Notes: generated from the sequence alone by a model not told the origin. A DNA stretch of 64,000 nt from Campylobacter hyointestinalis subsp. hyointestinalis (GCF_013372145.1 NZ_CP053827.1:1054001-1118000), one strand, 5' to 3'. Counted from the stretch's first letter, positions 8,964 through 18,880 are shown. Numbers and translations are program-made.

Positions 8964-8985
8964 ATTTTCCCTTCACTAATAAAAT

Positions 8986-9019
8986 TTATTATTTAGGAAT
9001 TATAATCTCTAAATAATAA
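8986..9019 (-). promoter_or_regulatory. katA promoter within an inverted repeat (candidate PerR/Fur-family operator)
   Basis: Perfect 11-base arms (TTATTATTTAG at 8986-8996, CTAAATAATAA at 9009-9019) flank a 12-base centre. On the minus strand the centre contains TATAAT (8999-9004), 36 bases upstream of the ATG. A dimeric repressor sitting here would cover the -10 box. The A/T-rich symmetry resembles PerR and Fur sites, but it does not match either consensus fully. Confidence 0.55.
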
Positions 9020-9136
9020 TAATTTTTAAATGAAGATAAATTTTATTGATTGTATTTTTGTATCTTCATCTCCTATTTTTACCCGCAAAATTTGTTAAAT
9101 TTAGGTTATTATAACTTAAATATGGAGTTATGAAGT

Positions 9137-9187
9137 ATGATTTTAGAAGTAAATGATCTCGCATACCAAATAAAATCAGATATATAG
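9137..9187 (+). pseudogene. Truncated start of an ABC-transporter ATP-binding protein gene
   Basis: A 16-codon reading frame, MILEVNDLAYQIKSDI, begins 9 bases after a GGAG ribosome site and ends at TAG. The first 13 residues look like the opening strand of an ABC ATPase (M-L-V-L-Y-I pattern before the usual Walker A). No Walker A or later part follows. It points toward the broken TonB receptor gene, so a deletion that removed uptake genes between them is plausible. The segment is short, so the identity is tentative. Confidence 0.4.
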
Positions 9188-9207
9188 TATACAAGATCCT
9201 TATAAAT

Positions 9208-11080
9208 TTAGAAATGTGCTTTAAATTTTACCCAAAAGCTTCGTCCTGGCTCATAAACTCTAGTAGTAGCTGGTATATCTAAAGTAGAAATTGCTGCTCC
9301 ATTTTTAGAATTGTGATAGCTATAAAGCGTATTATTTAAGTTTTCAGCTGCGACTAGGAATTGATAATTTTTATATTTATATCCTCCATATAGTCCAATA
9401 GTCCAAAAATCATTGCTATATCCTAAATCTTTTCCAATAGCATTTCCATAACCTTCTTTATAGCGATGTTGAGCTGCATTTGCATAAAACTGTGCATTAG
9501 CAAACCATGATTTTTGCTCAAGTCCAACTAAAAATCTAAATGCAAGAGGTGAAATTTGAGGTAATGGATCGCCGTCTCTCAAACCGTTTGTATTTTTTAA
9601 ATTTTTTCCGTACGTATATGAGGCGCCACCGCCTATTTTAAATAGATTTTGTAGCAGTACTTTAGCGTCCAACTCTCCACTAAGCATCATAACATCGGTA
9701 TTAAAAGCTTTAACTGATGAAGTATTGCGATAATCAAGCATTATATAATCGTCTATTTTATAAGCAAAAAGATTAAAACTAAGTTCAGAGATATCATCTT
9801 TAAGTACGCTTCCTAAGTCGATTTGGCTATTTTTTTCTTTATTTAAATCCATACCGCCTACTTTTGAAAACTCCCAAAAATCAGCAATTCTCTGAGCATG
9901 TCCCAAACCAGCGTATAAAGTCAAAGCATCTAGGTAACGTTCATATCTGATGAACGCAGATACTGGATTTTGATCTCTTGTCATAGATAAATTTCCAGAA
10001 GTATATTTATCTACACTGACATGATCTATCCTAACACCACTAAATACGCCATAATCATCTTGCATATACTCGCCTTGCATAAAGCCTGAAGTGTAGTCTA
10101 TGATGGCATTTTTTGTATATGGCTTAGATAAGGCTAAATTTATTGCTTTATCTGCACTTGACGTGCCACCGCTTACTCTTGAACTATGCTCATCTGTGCT
10201 ATATGATGCACCTATATATCCGGTGATATCTCCAAAATTTAAAACTCCCTTGGCCCTGATGCCTTTTATCTCTCTTTTTTGGGTTATTATACATATAGCT
10301 AGTTGCACTGTTGATATTTGGTCGTAAAGAAAAGTTATCCATCACGTGGTCTATTTCGTGATAAAAAGCTTGCATATTTAGCTGATGCTCACCAAAGCCT
10401 TGCTCTAGTCCGATACCAAAAGAAGTACGATCAAACTTTACTCCGTCCATAGCCCTATCTGCGTACGTTGCTTTTCCACTTCCAAAATCAGCGCTAAAAC
10501 TCAAAGCAGTATCATCTAAAGGCGTAAATGTGGCTATAAGAGCGCCCGTCTTTTTTGAATACCTAGAATGCACATCTTTTCCATCACCGTCTTTATAATC
10601 ACCACTTTTATAAATTCCACCAGTTGCTTGCAAGCTTCCTAGCTCATTTCCACCTAGTAAATTTACGCTTGTTTCTCTTCTATCAAAACTACTATAAAGA
10701 ACATTTAAATTTCAGCTAAATGTAGTTTGGCTAAGACGTAGTATATCCCTATCAAACAGCACCGCACCACTTATAAGAGCACCAAATCTCACGTCTTGTT
10801 GCCTTTTGATGATTCTAACAGATCTATAATTTTCAGGAGATATATAAGTGATGGTAGTATCCATTCTACCACCACATCCTCCTTGTAATAAAGAGTTATC
10901 TATAAATATAGGAAGTCTTCCAGCGCCTTGTGAGCGATACAGAATTTCACTTCCACCACCGCCTTTTCTAGTCATCGAAAATCCACTAACGTTTAAAAGA
11001 GACTTTGCTAGATCAGGAGATTCTAAAATGGTTTCTTTACCTGCAACTTCCACTTTTGTAGGTTCATTTTTTAAGAAAAA
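9208..11080 (-). pseudogene. Broken TonB-dependent outer-membrane receptor (copper-receptor-like)
   Basis: Three frames together encode most of a TonB-dependent receptor. The plug part (10712-11053) has DLAKSLLNVSGFSMTRKGGGG and GGCGGRMD, which resemble the TonB copper-receptor family. An in-frame TGA at 10714-10712 stands where the family would have an aromatic residue (TTFS-stop-NLNVLY). The barrel then continues to about 10275, where a frameshift near a six-T run moves it into the 9208-10308 frame. That frame ends with YEPGRSFWVKFKAHF, a proper receptor C-terminus ending in Phe. At the 5' end an in-frame TAA at 11083-11081 lies only about 10 codons before the plug, and there is no signal peptide or TonB box. 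At least three lesions make the gene non-functional. Confidence 0.88.
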
Positions 11081-11135
11081 TTAAGTAATGATTTATTTTA
11101 CAGTAAACTTAAATACAGATTAAATATAAGTAGAA

Positions 11136-11159
11136 TAAACGCCTTTAAAAAGGCGTTTA
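11136..11159 (-). terminator. lon terminator
   Basis: Eleven-base arms (TAAACGCCTTT and AAAGGCGTTTA) with a minimal loop, 25 bases past the lon stop on the minus strand and followed by an A/T-rich tail. Confidence 0.75.
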
Positions 11160-11184
11160 AATTTGGATATAAAAGTGCTTTTGT

Positions 11185-13581
11185 CTATCTTACTAACGCG
11201 TGTTCTAAGACGTCATTTATATTATCGACTGGGATTATCGACATATTGTCTTTGACCTCAGCTGGGATCTCGTCTAAATCTCTATCATAGTTTTTACGCG
11301 GTATCAAAGCTGTTTTGATCTTTGCTTTGTATGCAGCTATAAGTTTTTCTTTAAGCCCACCTATAGGAAGAACTTTTCCGCTTAATGTTATCTCTCCAGT
11401 CATCGCTACATCGCTTTTTACAAATTTATTACTCAAGATTGAAGCTATAGCCGTACTCATCGTGATACCAGCACTCGGTCCGTCTTTTGGCGTAGCGCCC
11501 TCAGGGACGTGGATATGAAGATCATAAGCATTATAAACTGCTATTTCTTTACCTTTATCATCTTTGAAATTTAATGTTTTTGGTATGATTATGGTTTTGT
11601 TATCTATCAATGTTTTTATAAGGCTAAAAGCTATTTGTGCTGATTCTTTCATCACGTCGCCTAGCTGACCTGTTATTTGTAAGCTGCCTTTTCCGCGTAT
11701 TTTTATGGCTTCTATCTTTAAAACATCTCCGCCGACACTAGTCCATGCAAGTCCATTTACTATACCGATTTGATTTTTCTTATCTACACTGTCTATCTCG
11801 TAAATTTTTTTCTCTAAGAACTCTTTTAAATTTTTAGGAGTTACGCTGACTTTCTCACTATCTTTTAAAAGAATTTTAAGTGCGACTTTTCTTAAGATAT
11901 CTGCTATCCTTCGTCTTAAATTTCTCACTCCGCTTTCTCTTGTATACTCTTCGATGATCAAATTTAAAGCGTCTTTTGTGATACTAACTTCACTTGGTTT
12001 AAGACCGTGTTTTTTTAGCTCTTGAGGAATAAGATACTTTTTTGCTATCTCAAATTTTTCTTGCGGAGTATAGCTATTTAGTTGTATAAACTCCATCCTA
12101 TCCCTAAGTGGTGCTGGTATCAAAGATATGTCATTTGCCGTAGCTATAAATATAACTTTGCTAAGATCTATATCAAAATTTAGATAATAATCTCTAAATT
12201 TAGAGTTTTGCTCTGGATCTAGAATCTCTAGCAAAACAGCAGTAGGATCGCCTTTATAAGATCTTGCTAGTTTATCTATCTCGTCTAATACAATTACTGG
12301 GTTCATACTTTTAGCTTCTATAAGCCCTTGTGCTATACGTCCTGGCATAGCTCCTATGTATGTGCGACGATGACCTCTTAGCTCATTTACATCTTCAAGG
12401 CCACCTAAAGCTATACGTACGAGCTCTCTTTTTAAAGCTTTTGAAATAGAGTTTGCAAGGCTTGTCTTACCCACGCCAGGAGGTCCTACAAAACATAAAA
12501 TAACACCGTTATTTGTCTTACTAGCAAGTCCCCTGAGCTCTAAAAGTTCTCTAAGCCCAAAATACTCTACTATACGTCTTTTTGGTTTTTCAAGTCCATA
12601 ATGATCACTACCTAGCTGAGTTTCTACGTCATTTACGCCAAGCTTCTTTTTAACCAAACTTCCAAATGGCACGTCTAACGCCCAGTCAAGATATCCGCTA
12701 GTCATACTAGACTCAGATCCATCAGGATGCATACGAGAAAGCCGATCTATCTGTTTTTTGATCTCCTTATAAGCGTCTTCTCCCATATATGGTTTTTTAG
12801 CTTCTAGCTTATCTCTATACTCGCTTATCTCTTCTTCTCGACTACTATCGCCGCCTAATTCTTTTTGTATCTCTTTTAGCTGTTCTTTTAAAAAGTATTC
12901 TTTATTTACCTTATCGATTTTAGAATGAACCTTTGTTTTTATCTCTTTTTGGAGTTTATAGGCCTCTATCTCTTCTATGATGTAATCAACTATCTTTAGA
13001 ATTCTGTTTTCTAAATTCTCCTCGATAAAAAGAGTATAGGCCATACTTTTTTTTAGCCTTAAACTGCTTAGTATAAGATCACAAACTCTAGTTGCTTCCA
13101 TACTTTCATCTATAGTTTTTAGAAGATCTGGCGGGAAAAAATGGTTTAAAAGACTTAAGCTTTTAACCTTTTCTCTCAAAACACTCAAAAGCGCATCTAC
13201 TTTTTGAGATGATGGCCTTTGAACATCAATAACATCAACAGTAGCTATCATAGGATCTACGCTTACTCGTTCAGTTATCTTACCTTTTAAACTTCCTTGA
13301 AATAAAATTTTTACTCTACCATCTGGAAGCGGTACTTTTCTCATAACGCTTCCTATGACTCCAGCATTATAGCAAGCATCAAAATCCCTTATAGTTTCAT
13401 TTTGCGGTTTTGATGAAACGACTAAAATTTGACTACCTTCTTGCAAAGCTACATCAAGAGCTTTTAAATTTTGCTCATCGTTTAAAAACAATGGGGTTAT
13501 CATAAAAGGATATAAAAATAGCTCATCTTCTACTATAACAGGAAGATTTGCCGGAAATGTTTTAGAACTCTTTATCTGCAT
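11185..13581 (-). CDS. lon: ATP-dependent protease La (Lon)
   Basis: Cytoplasmic hexameric AAA+ serine protease that degrades misfolded and regulatory proteins. It is 798 residues long, as in other Lon A proteases. The order is an N-terminal substrate domain (1-200), a coiled coil (about 200-270), Walker A GPPGVGKTS near 370, Walker B PVIVLDEIDKL, and the sensor and lid region. The protease domain has the catalytic Ser in PKDGPSAGITM near residue 700, with the Lys in the GGLKEKLIAAYKAKI segment about 40 residues later. It follows bamD with an 8-base gap, so the two are likely cotranscribed. No HAIR or CIRCE-like site was found near the start. Confidence 0.98.
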   Translation of the reverse strand: MQIKSSKTFPANLPVIVEDELFLYPFMITPLFLNDEQNLKALDVALQEGSQILVVSSKPQNETIRDFDACYNAGVIGSVMRKVPLPDGRVKILFQGSLKGKITERVSVDPMIATVDVIDVQRPSSQKVDALLSVLREKVKSLSLLNHFFPPDLLKTIDESMEATRVCDLILSSLRLKKSMAYTLFIEENLENRILKIVDYIIEEIEAYKLQKEIKTKVHSKIDKVNKEYFLKEQLKEIQKELGGDSSREEEISEYRDKLEAKKPYMGEDAYKEIKKQIDRLSRMHPDGSESSMTSGYLDWALDVPFGSLVKKKLGVNDVETQLGSDHYGLEKPKRRIVEYFGLRELLELRGLASKTNNGVILCFVGPPGVGKTSLANSISKALKRELVRIALGGLEDVNELRGHRRTYIGAMPGRIAQGLIEAKSMNPVIVLDEIDKLARSYKGDPTAVLLEILDPEQNSKFRDYYLNFDIDLSKVIFIATANDISLIPAPLRDRMEFIQLNSYTPQEKFEIAKKYLIPQELKKHGLKPSEVSITKDALNLIIEEYTRESGVRNLRRRIADILRKVALKILLKDSEKVSVTPKNLKEFLEKKIYEIDSVDKKNQIGIVNGLAWTSVGGDVLKIEAIKIRGKGSLQITGQLGDVMKESAQIAFSLIKTLIDNKTIIIPKTLNFKDDKGKEIAVYNAYDLHIHVPEGATPKDGPSAGITMSTAIASILSNKFVKSDVAMTGEITLSGKVLPIGGLKEKLIAAYKAKIKTALIPRKNYDRDLDEIPAEVKDNMSIIPVDNINDVLEHALVR

Positions 13582-13589
13582 TATTTCTC

Positions 13590-14237
13590 CTATTCAAAGG
13601 CTCTCATATACCAAGGGAGCGTAGGCTCTATCATATCTATGCCATTTAGTGGCGAAACATCTAACTTGTCTTTGTAAATAACAGCTGATTCTTGTCTGTC
13701 TATCCTCTCATACAAGCTATAAATTTGCGTATCTAAGTAATACTGCGCAAGTTTAAACTTAACAAGCATAGTTTCAATGAGCGGTCTATACTGAGTAGTT
13801 GGATAGTTTTTTAAAAAGTTTTCTATCGCGGCTATACTGTCTTGCATAAGCTTTTGGTTGCGATTTGGTTTTGAAAACGAATCGAAATTTGCCTTTATCT
13901 TCATATAGTTTGCAAACTCTATCTTCTCTTTTGTGCCGTATCTTCTTATATATTCATCGAGATAGGCATTTGCTGTTTCGTACTTTTCGTCATTTACATT
14001 TGCTTGAGCTAAGATAAGCAACATTTGCTCTAAAAGAGGAGACGATATATGCTCACTAGAAAACGATATATAATGTTTATCCGCTTCTTCTAAATCCGAA
14101 TTTTGTATATCTTTAAGAACTTGCGAATACCACTCTTCGGGGCTGAGATTGTAAAGCTCAATATCGTTTTTATTTCCGCAACCGACAAAAACCAATAAAG
14201 ATATTATCAATAATGCTTTTTTAAGATATGTTTCCAT
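13590..14237 (-). CDS. bamD: BamD-type outer-membrane assembly lipoprotein
   Basis: A 215-residue lipoprotein of the beta-barrel assembly (BAM) complex at the periplasmic face of the outer membrane. The N-terminus KKALLIISLLVFVGC is a lipoprotein signal with the lipobox Cys at residue 20. The rest is TPR-like: YNLSPEEWYSQVLKDIQNSDLEEADKHY and the later NVNDEKYETANAYLDEYIRRYG and IAAIENFLKNYPTTQYR repeats are typical of BamD/YfiO. It lies between recG and lon on the minus strand, 8 bases before lon. The assignment rests on lipobox, repeats, length and the remembered BamD-Lon neighbourhood of Campylobacter. Confidence 0.88.
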   Translation of the reverse strand: METYLKKALLIISLLVFVGCGNKNDIELYNLSPEEWYSQVLKDIQNSDLEEADKHYISFSSEHISSPLLEQMLLILAQANVNDEKYETANAYLDEYIRRYGTKEKIEFANYMKIKANFDSFSKPNRNQKLMQDSIAAIENFLKNYPTTQYRPLIETMLVKFKLAQYYLDTQIYSLYERIDRQESAVIYKDKLDVSPLNGIDMIEPTLPWYMRAFE

Positions 14238-14319
14238 AAGTTTCCTTTTTTTATTGTTTATATATTTTACTGTAAATTTGATAACTACTCAATAAATCAA
14301 ATACAATTTATATTCAAAT

Positions 14320-16152
14320 TTAGCTTTTTTGCTCGCTTAAATTCGACTTTTTGAAAAGCGAGAGTCTATGTTTAGCCTCTATAGTTATACTCTCTTCCAT
14401 ATCATAATACTCAAAAGTAGCGCCGTGCTGAAGTCTGCCATCTAAAATATCCCCTGCTTGTCTATTTCTAAGATCGATCTCAGACACTAAAAATCCATCA
14501 AGCGTAGATGCAAATTCCTTTAATCTCGGCGGTATATTTTTAAGTTTAGTATAAAGATAGCACCAACCTTCTCCGCCGTTTCGCCCGACTCTACCTCTGA
14601 GCTGATGAAGCGAGGCAAGCCCCAAAAGCTCAGCTGCTACAATGACTATCGTACTAAGTCTAGGAAGTGATATGCCCACTTCAACAACCGTCGTCGTAAG
14701 CAAGATGTCTCCACGTTCTTTAAAATCTTTTAGAACTTCATCTTTTAGTTTATCTTTCCCGTGAGTTATGAAAATATTTTTAAATTTAGACGTCCAAAAA
14801 GAACTAGCTTCACTTAAGCTTTGATAGTTACTAACTTCGCTAACCTCAACCAAAGGATATACGATGATAGCTTGCTTACCAGCTAAAATTTGAGCTTTTA
14901 TATGAGACATTAAAGAGTTAAATCCATCATTTTGAATCAAAACCGTATGAATATTTTTCTTAAACGGTATCTCTTTTAAAAAACTAAAACTGACTAGTTC
15001 TGAGCGGATAAGACTAAGTGTTCTAGGGATCGGCGTAGCGCTAAACTGTAAAAAATGAGCTTTAGTAAGAGTGCTTTTTGTAAGCTCATCTATCTTTTGA
15101 CGCTGATTTGAGCCAAATCTATGCTGTTCATCAACCATTACTAGCGGAACTTTAGGTAAGCTTTGATAAAGCAAAACGTGCGTTCCTATGATCAAATTTA
15201 CTCCTCTAAAATCACTATCTTTTGCACCTTTTTTGACTAGCATCACGTTCATAAACTCAGGTAACAACCTTTTTGCCTCACTATAAATTTGTTCAGCCAA
15301 AATGCTAGTCGGCGCCATTAAAATCGCTGTTTTTGGATATACCATAAGAGTAGCTCCTAAGATAACCAGAGTTTTTCCACTACCCACATCTCCCATAACA
15401 ACGCGTTTTGAAGCCTCACCCTTTAAAAAATCGTTTTTTATGTCTTGCAAAGCATTTATTTGGTCGTTCGTAGGCTTAAAAGGAAGTGAACTTATCCAGC
15501 TTGCGATGTCAAAAACATCAAATTTTTCAGCTTTAAAATTTATTTTTTTACCGTTAAGCTTTTTCATATAATTATAAATTTCTATAAATTTAAGTATATT
15601 TACGGCATTTTTGTCCTGTTTCAAATTTGATATAATATTTACGCTCTCAGAGCCGTTTTCGTGAATTTTTAAAAGCAAATTTATCTCATTTTCATTTAAG
15701 CCTTCATTACTAAGATTTTGATGAGTTACGTATTTTCGTATCAGTTTAGCAAGCTTTGAGTCTTGCATACTTGTTTTATAGTGTGGCAATATAGAGCCTA
15801 TTTTTGTGACGACTTTTGGATTTATAAACTGCCAACTACCATAAGCATAGACCGATCTTGCATTTATAAAAACGATCTTTTTACTTCTAAAAGTAGAGTA
15901 GTGCCACGGTTTAGCGTTGAAAATAACAACTCTTACTTCTACGTTCCAAGTAGTACAAAAAGCGATCACACTTAGCATAGAAGCACTTCTTTTGCTAAAT
16001 TTGATCTCTATTTGGACGGTATTTATACCTTCATTTGGTCTGTCTTTGATGCTTAGATCATCATAACTTTTAGGGAACCTAAGAGCGAGATCTAGCAAAG
16101 AGCTTATGCCTATACCCCTAAGCTCTTTTGTGTCGCTAGTTTCAAATTTCAT
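14320..16152 (-). CDS. recG: ATP-dependent DNA helicase RecG
   Basis: Branch-migrating helicase that remodels stalled forks and Holliday junctions. It has 610 residues, shorter than E. coli RecG (about 690), as is usual in Campylobacterota, with a reduced wedge domain at the N-terminus. Helicase motifs are clear: motif I GDVGSGKTLV near 255, the RecG-type DEQHRFG box in place of DEAD or DEAH, motif III FSATPIPRTL, and motif VI LHQLRGRVGRNGGEGWCYL. The C-terminal ERGDILLTTTVVEVG completes the second RecA domain. The start overlaps the end of the M16-like gene by 11 bases, so translation is probably coupled. Confidence 0.95.
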   Translation of the reverse strand: MKFETSDTKELRGIGISSLLDLALRFPKSYDDLSIKDRPNEGINTVQIEIKFSKRSASMLSVIAFCTTWNVEVRVVIFNAKPWHYSTFRSKKIVFINARSVYAYGSWQFINPKVVTKIGSILPHYKTSMQDSKLAKLIRKYVTHQNLSNEGLNENEINLLLKIHENGSESVNIISNLKQDKNAVNILKFIEIYNYMKKLNGKKINFKAEKFDVFDIASWISSLPFKPTNDQINALQDIKNDFLKGEASKRVVMGDVGSGKTLVILGATLMVYPKTAILMAPTSILAEQIYSEAKRLLPEFMNVMLVKKGAKDSDFRGVNLIIGTHVLLYQSLPKVPLVMVDEQHRFGSNQRQKIDELTKSTLTKAHFLQFSATPIPRTLSLIRSELVSFSFLKEIPFKKNIHTVLIQNDGFNSLMSHIKAQILAGKQAIIVYPLVEVSEVSNYQSLSEASSFWTSKFKNIFITHGKDKLKDEVLKDFKERGDILLTTTVVEVGISLPRLSTIVIVAAELLGLASLHQLRGRVGRNGGEGWCYLYTKLKNIPPRLKEFASTLDGFLVSEIDLRNRQAGDILDGRLQHGATFEYYDMEESITIEAKHRLSLFKKSNLSEQKS

Positions 16153-17365
16153 TTGTGATTATTGCAAATGATTGATCTAATATCTCTTTATGAGAGAGGA
16201 TAAAATCGTTGAGCGTTTTTAACTCAAGATTTTTGATTTTTTCTAAATTTTTATCAAATTCACCGAGTTCATAACCCATATAATAGTCATTTTGAGCTAT
16301 ATCCAAACGCTTAAAAAGCGTCTCTTTGCTAAGCGGCTCACTACCTAGTAAAAAGTTCTTAGCCGCGTCAAGCTCTTTACTTGTTACACCGAATTTTACA
16401 AATTTCTCAAGCTCGCTAAGCACCACTTTTACCGCTTCATCTTTGCTTTCATTTTTTGTTTGCAGATATCCCATCGCCGAAGTATTTGATAAATTTAGAG
16501 AATTTCTTATATAAACAGAGTATGCCAAGCCTCTTTTTACACGAATTTCTTCCATAAATCTAGATCCAAACCCACTACTTCCTAATATAAACATAGCCAC
16601 GTTAGCCATAAATTTTTGCTGTGATGGCACATTAAACGGAGCTCCAAAATACACGTAAGCTTGCTCACTATCTTTTTTTATAATCTTTTTTTGCTTAGCA
16701 CTACTTGTAGTGATCTTTTCAAGTTCTCTTTTTTTACCTAAATTTAGCGGCTCTAGTAAATTTATAAAATGAGCAAGATCAAATCTAACATCTCCACCTA
16801 ATACTAAAAATAAATTTGATATATCCAAATTTGAGCTTATAAAATCTCTGATATCTTCTAAATTTATAAGCTCTACGCTACTTTTAGTGCCGATGCTAGG
16901 ATCTGCTAGGCTAGAGCCTTTAAAAAGAATTTTATTTAGCTCTATTTTTGCTTGATAGTCAAAGTCAGTAGCATTTGCTGCTATATCACCTAGAGTTTGA
17001 GCTTTTAGTTTTTCTAGTGTTTCTTCAGTATAGTTTGGATCTTCTAAGAGCTCTTTTAAGCTGTCAAGAGCAAATTTAAAATACTCTTTTAAGCAGTCTA
17101 TCTCTATAACAAATGTTTCAAAACCAGCAGATATGTTTAGATATACAGCTCTCTCATCAAGGCGTTTATTAAACTCATTTACTCCAAGTTTTTTAGTTCC
17201 CTCACTTAAAAGCTCAGCGCACATAGAAGCAAGACCGGGCTTTTTGTTTTGTATACTTCCAGCTACTTTAAAAACAAGCTTAAAGCTTACTAATGGCAAA
17301 GTATTGTCGTATTCGTAAATAACTGGGACACAAATATTTTTTATATTTAATTCTAACTTTTCCAA
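16142..17365 (-). CDS. M16 (insulinase-like) family protein lacking the zinc motif
   Basis: A 407-residue protein with the two-lobe M16 fold. Where active members have HxxEH (as in GVAHFLEHMLFKGT), this protein reads GLASMCAELLSEGT near residue 45, so all three key positions (His, Glu, His) are substituted. The second-lobe RGLAYSVYI motif, which helps bind substrate in M16 enzymes, is kept. It therefore looks like a non-catalytic M16 subunit of the kind that pairs with an active partner, or a binding protein. No signal peptide is seen. It lies between pyk (10-base gap) and recG (overlap) on one strand. The C. jejuni relative is annotated as a zinc protease, which this sequence does not support. 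Confidence 0.85.
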   Translation of the reverse strand: MEKLELNIKNICVPVIYEYDNTLPLVSFKLVFKVAGSIQNKKPGLASMCAELLSEGTKKLGVNEFNKRLDERAVYLNISAGFETFVIEIDCLKEYFKFALDSLKELLEDPNYTEETLEKLKAQTLGDIAANATDFDYQAKIELNKILFKGSSLADPSIGTKSSVELINLEDIRDFISSNLDISNLFLVLGGDVRFDLAHFINLLEPLNLGKKRELEKITTSSAKQKKIIKKDSEQAYVYFGAPFNVPSQQKFMANVAMFILGSSGFGSRFMEEIRVKRGLAYSVYIRNSLNLSNTSAMGYLQTKNESKDEAVKVVLSELEKFVKFGVTSKELDAAKNFLLGSEPLSKETLFKRLDIAQNDYYMGYELGEFDKNLEKIKNLELKTLNDFILSHKEILDQSFAIITNEI

Positions 17366-17375
17366 ACCGTCTCCG

Positions 17376-18824
17376 TTATATAGCAGCGTCTAAATAATAA
17401 TCTATTTGATCTTTTTTCAGTATTCTTATAAAGTTTGTACTTCCTATGGCTCCTGTTGGATAACCAGCAGTCATTATATAGGTACATTCGTCGCTTATAA
17501 GACCTTTTTTATAAAGTCCTTGAATTGTATTTGCAAGTAAGATATTTAACCTACTTTTTTGTATGACAAGTGACGGTTTAACACCCCAAACTATAGTCAA
17601 GCTTCTAGCGGTTTCCTCATCGTGAGTCACAGCTATAATATCCATATTTGGACGATTTCTAGCCATTTTAACAGCACTTTGACCAGAGCTTGTTATAGAC
17701 ACTATAGCACAAACTCCTATCCTAGTAGCTAGTCTTGAAGTCGAGCTTGCTACCATATCGGTTTCATCTACAAATGAAAACTCATCAAATTTACCATAAG
17801 GATATATCTTTTCGCTCTCTGCTATGGTTGCGCTCATTGCTTTTACGACTGCGACTGGATTTATACCTACGGCGCTTTCTTCGCTTAGCATAACCGCATC
17901 CGTTCCGTCTAAAACGGCGTTTGCCACGTCGCTGATCTCGGCTCTTGTTGCGCTTTCATTTTTTGCCATTGAGAGCATCATCTGAGTTGCTGTGATGACT
18001 GGCTTATTTGCTTCATTTGCCTTTCTTATGATACTTTTTTGGATAGATGGTACTTTGTAATAAGGAACTTCTATACCAAGATCTCCACGAGCTACCATTA
18101 TACCGTCACTCACGCGCACTATCTCGTCTATATTTTCGACTGCATCAAATTTTTCTATTTTGGCAAAAACTTTAGCGTGTCCGCCAAATTCTTTTATAAG
18201 ATCTTTGGCTTTTTGCACATCTTTTGCATTTTGTACAAAGCTAACTGCTACAAAATCCACACCGTTTTTCGCACCCCACTCTAGATCTTTTTTATCTTTG
18301 TCTGTGATGACTTCGATATTTAGCTTTGTATTTGGAAAATTTACGCCTTTATTTGAATTTAAAACTCCGTCATTTTCTATAATCGTCTCTATTTGATCTG
18401 CTACTTTTATGACTTTAGCTCTGATCATTCCATCATATAGATATATATACTCGCCCTCTTTTATAAGGTTTGAGATCTCAGGATGATTTATACTAAGTTT
18501 ATACTCATTTTGAGAGACTTGAACTCCAATAATATCATCTTTTACAACTATAAGTTTATCTCCGGCTTTTAGTTCAAACGGATTTTCAAGCTTTCCTACT
18601 CTTATCTTTGGTCCACAAATATCTTGCAAAATTCCAAGTCTAATGCCTAAATTTTTTTCAGCTTGTCTTACTTTATCAAGAGTTGATTTATGATATTCAT
18701 GTGTTCCGTGAGAGAAATTTAGTCTAAATACATTTACACCCTCTTTTGCTAACGCCTCTATAGTCTCCAAACTATCGCTTGCAGGACCGACCGTAGCTAC
18801 GATCTTTGTTCTTTTGCTTGTCAT
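17376..18824 (-). CDS. pyk: Pyruvate kinase
   Basis: Phosphoenolpyruvate plus ADP to pyruvate plus ATP. The start is placed at the ATG at 18824-18822 (MTSKRTKIVATVGP), preceded by AAGGAGC at a good distance. A longer frame from 18875 would add 17 residues that no pyruvate kinase has. The resulting 482-residue protein shows KIVATVGPASDS, NVFRLNFSHG, DICGPKIR, the catalytic-Lys region VFAKIEKFDAVENIDEI, MVARGDLGIEV, and the TATQMMLSM and SEESAVG segments. The C-terminal allosteric domain (VSITSSGQSAVKMARNRP) is intact. The enzyme is unusual in an organism that does not use sugars widely; Campylobacter keeps it although phosphofructokinase is absent. Confidence 0.97.
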   Translation of the reverse strand: MTSKRTKIVATVGPASDSLETIEALAKEGVNVFRLNFSHGTHEYHKSTLDKVRQAEKNLGIRLGILQDICGPKIRVGKLENPFELKAGDKLIVVKDDIIGVQVSQNEYKLSINHPEISNLIKEGEYIYLYDGMIRAKVIKVADQIETIIENDGVLNSNKGVNFPNTKLNIEVITDKDKKDLEWGAKNGVDFVAVSFVQNAKDVQKAKDLIKEFGGHAKVFAKIEKFDAVENIDEIVRVSDGIMVARGDLGIEVPYYKVPSIQKSIIRKANEANKPVITATQMMLSMAKNESATRAEISDVANAVLDGTDAVMLSEESAVGINPVAVVKAMSATIAESEKIYPYGKFDEFSFVDETDMVASSTSRLATRIGVCAIVSITSSGQSAVKMARNRPNMDIIAVTHDEETARSLTIVWGVKPSLVIQKSRLNILLANTIQGLYKKGLISDECTYIMTAGYPTGAIGSTNFIRILKKDQIDYYLDAAI

Positions 18825-18880
18825 AGAATTTGCTCCTTGTTTTTTATTATAAATTATAACAAATTTAAATAACAATTTGG

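Noticed and set aside
10270-10285. T6 run at the receptor frameshift as a phase-variation switch
   Set aside because: Six bases is short for slippage, and the gene has two further independent lesions, so it is dead rather than switched off.
17376-18875. Longer pyruvate kinase start at 18875
   Set aside because: The extra 17 residues are not found in pyruvate kinases, and the ATG at 18824 has a strong ribosome site.
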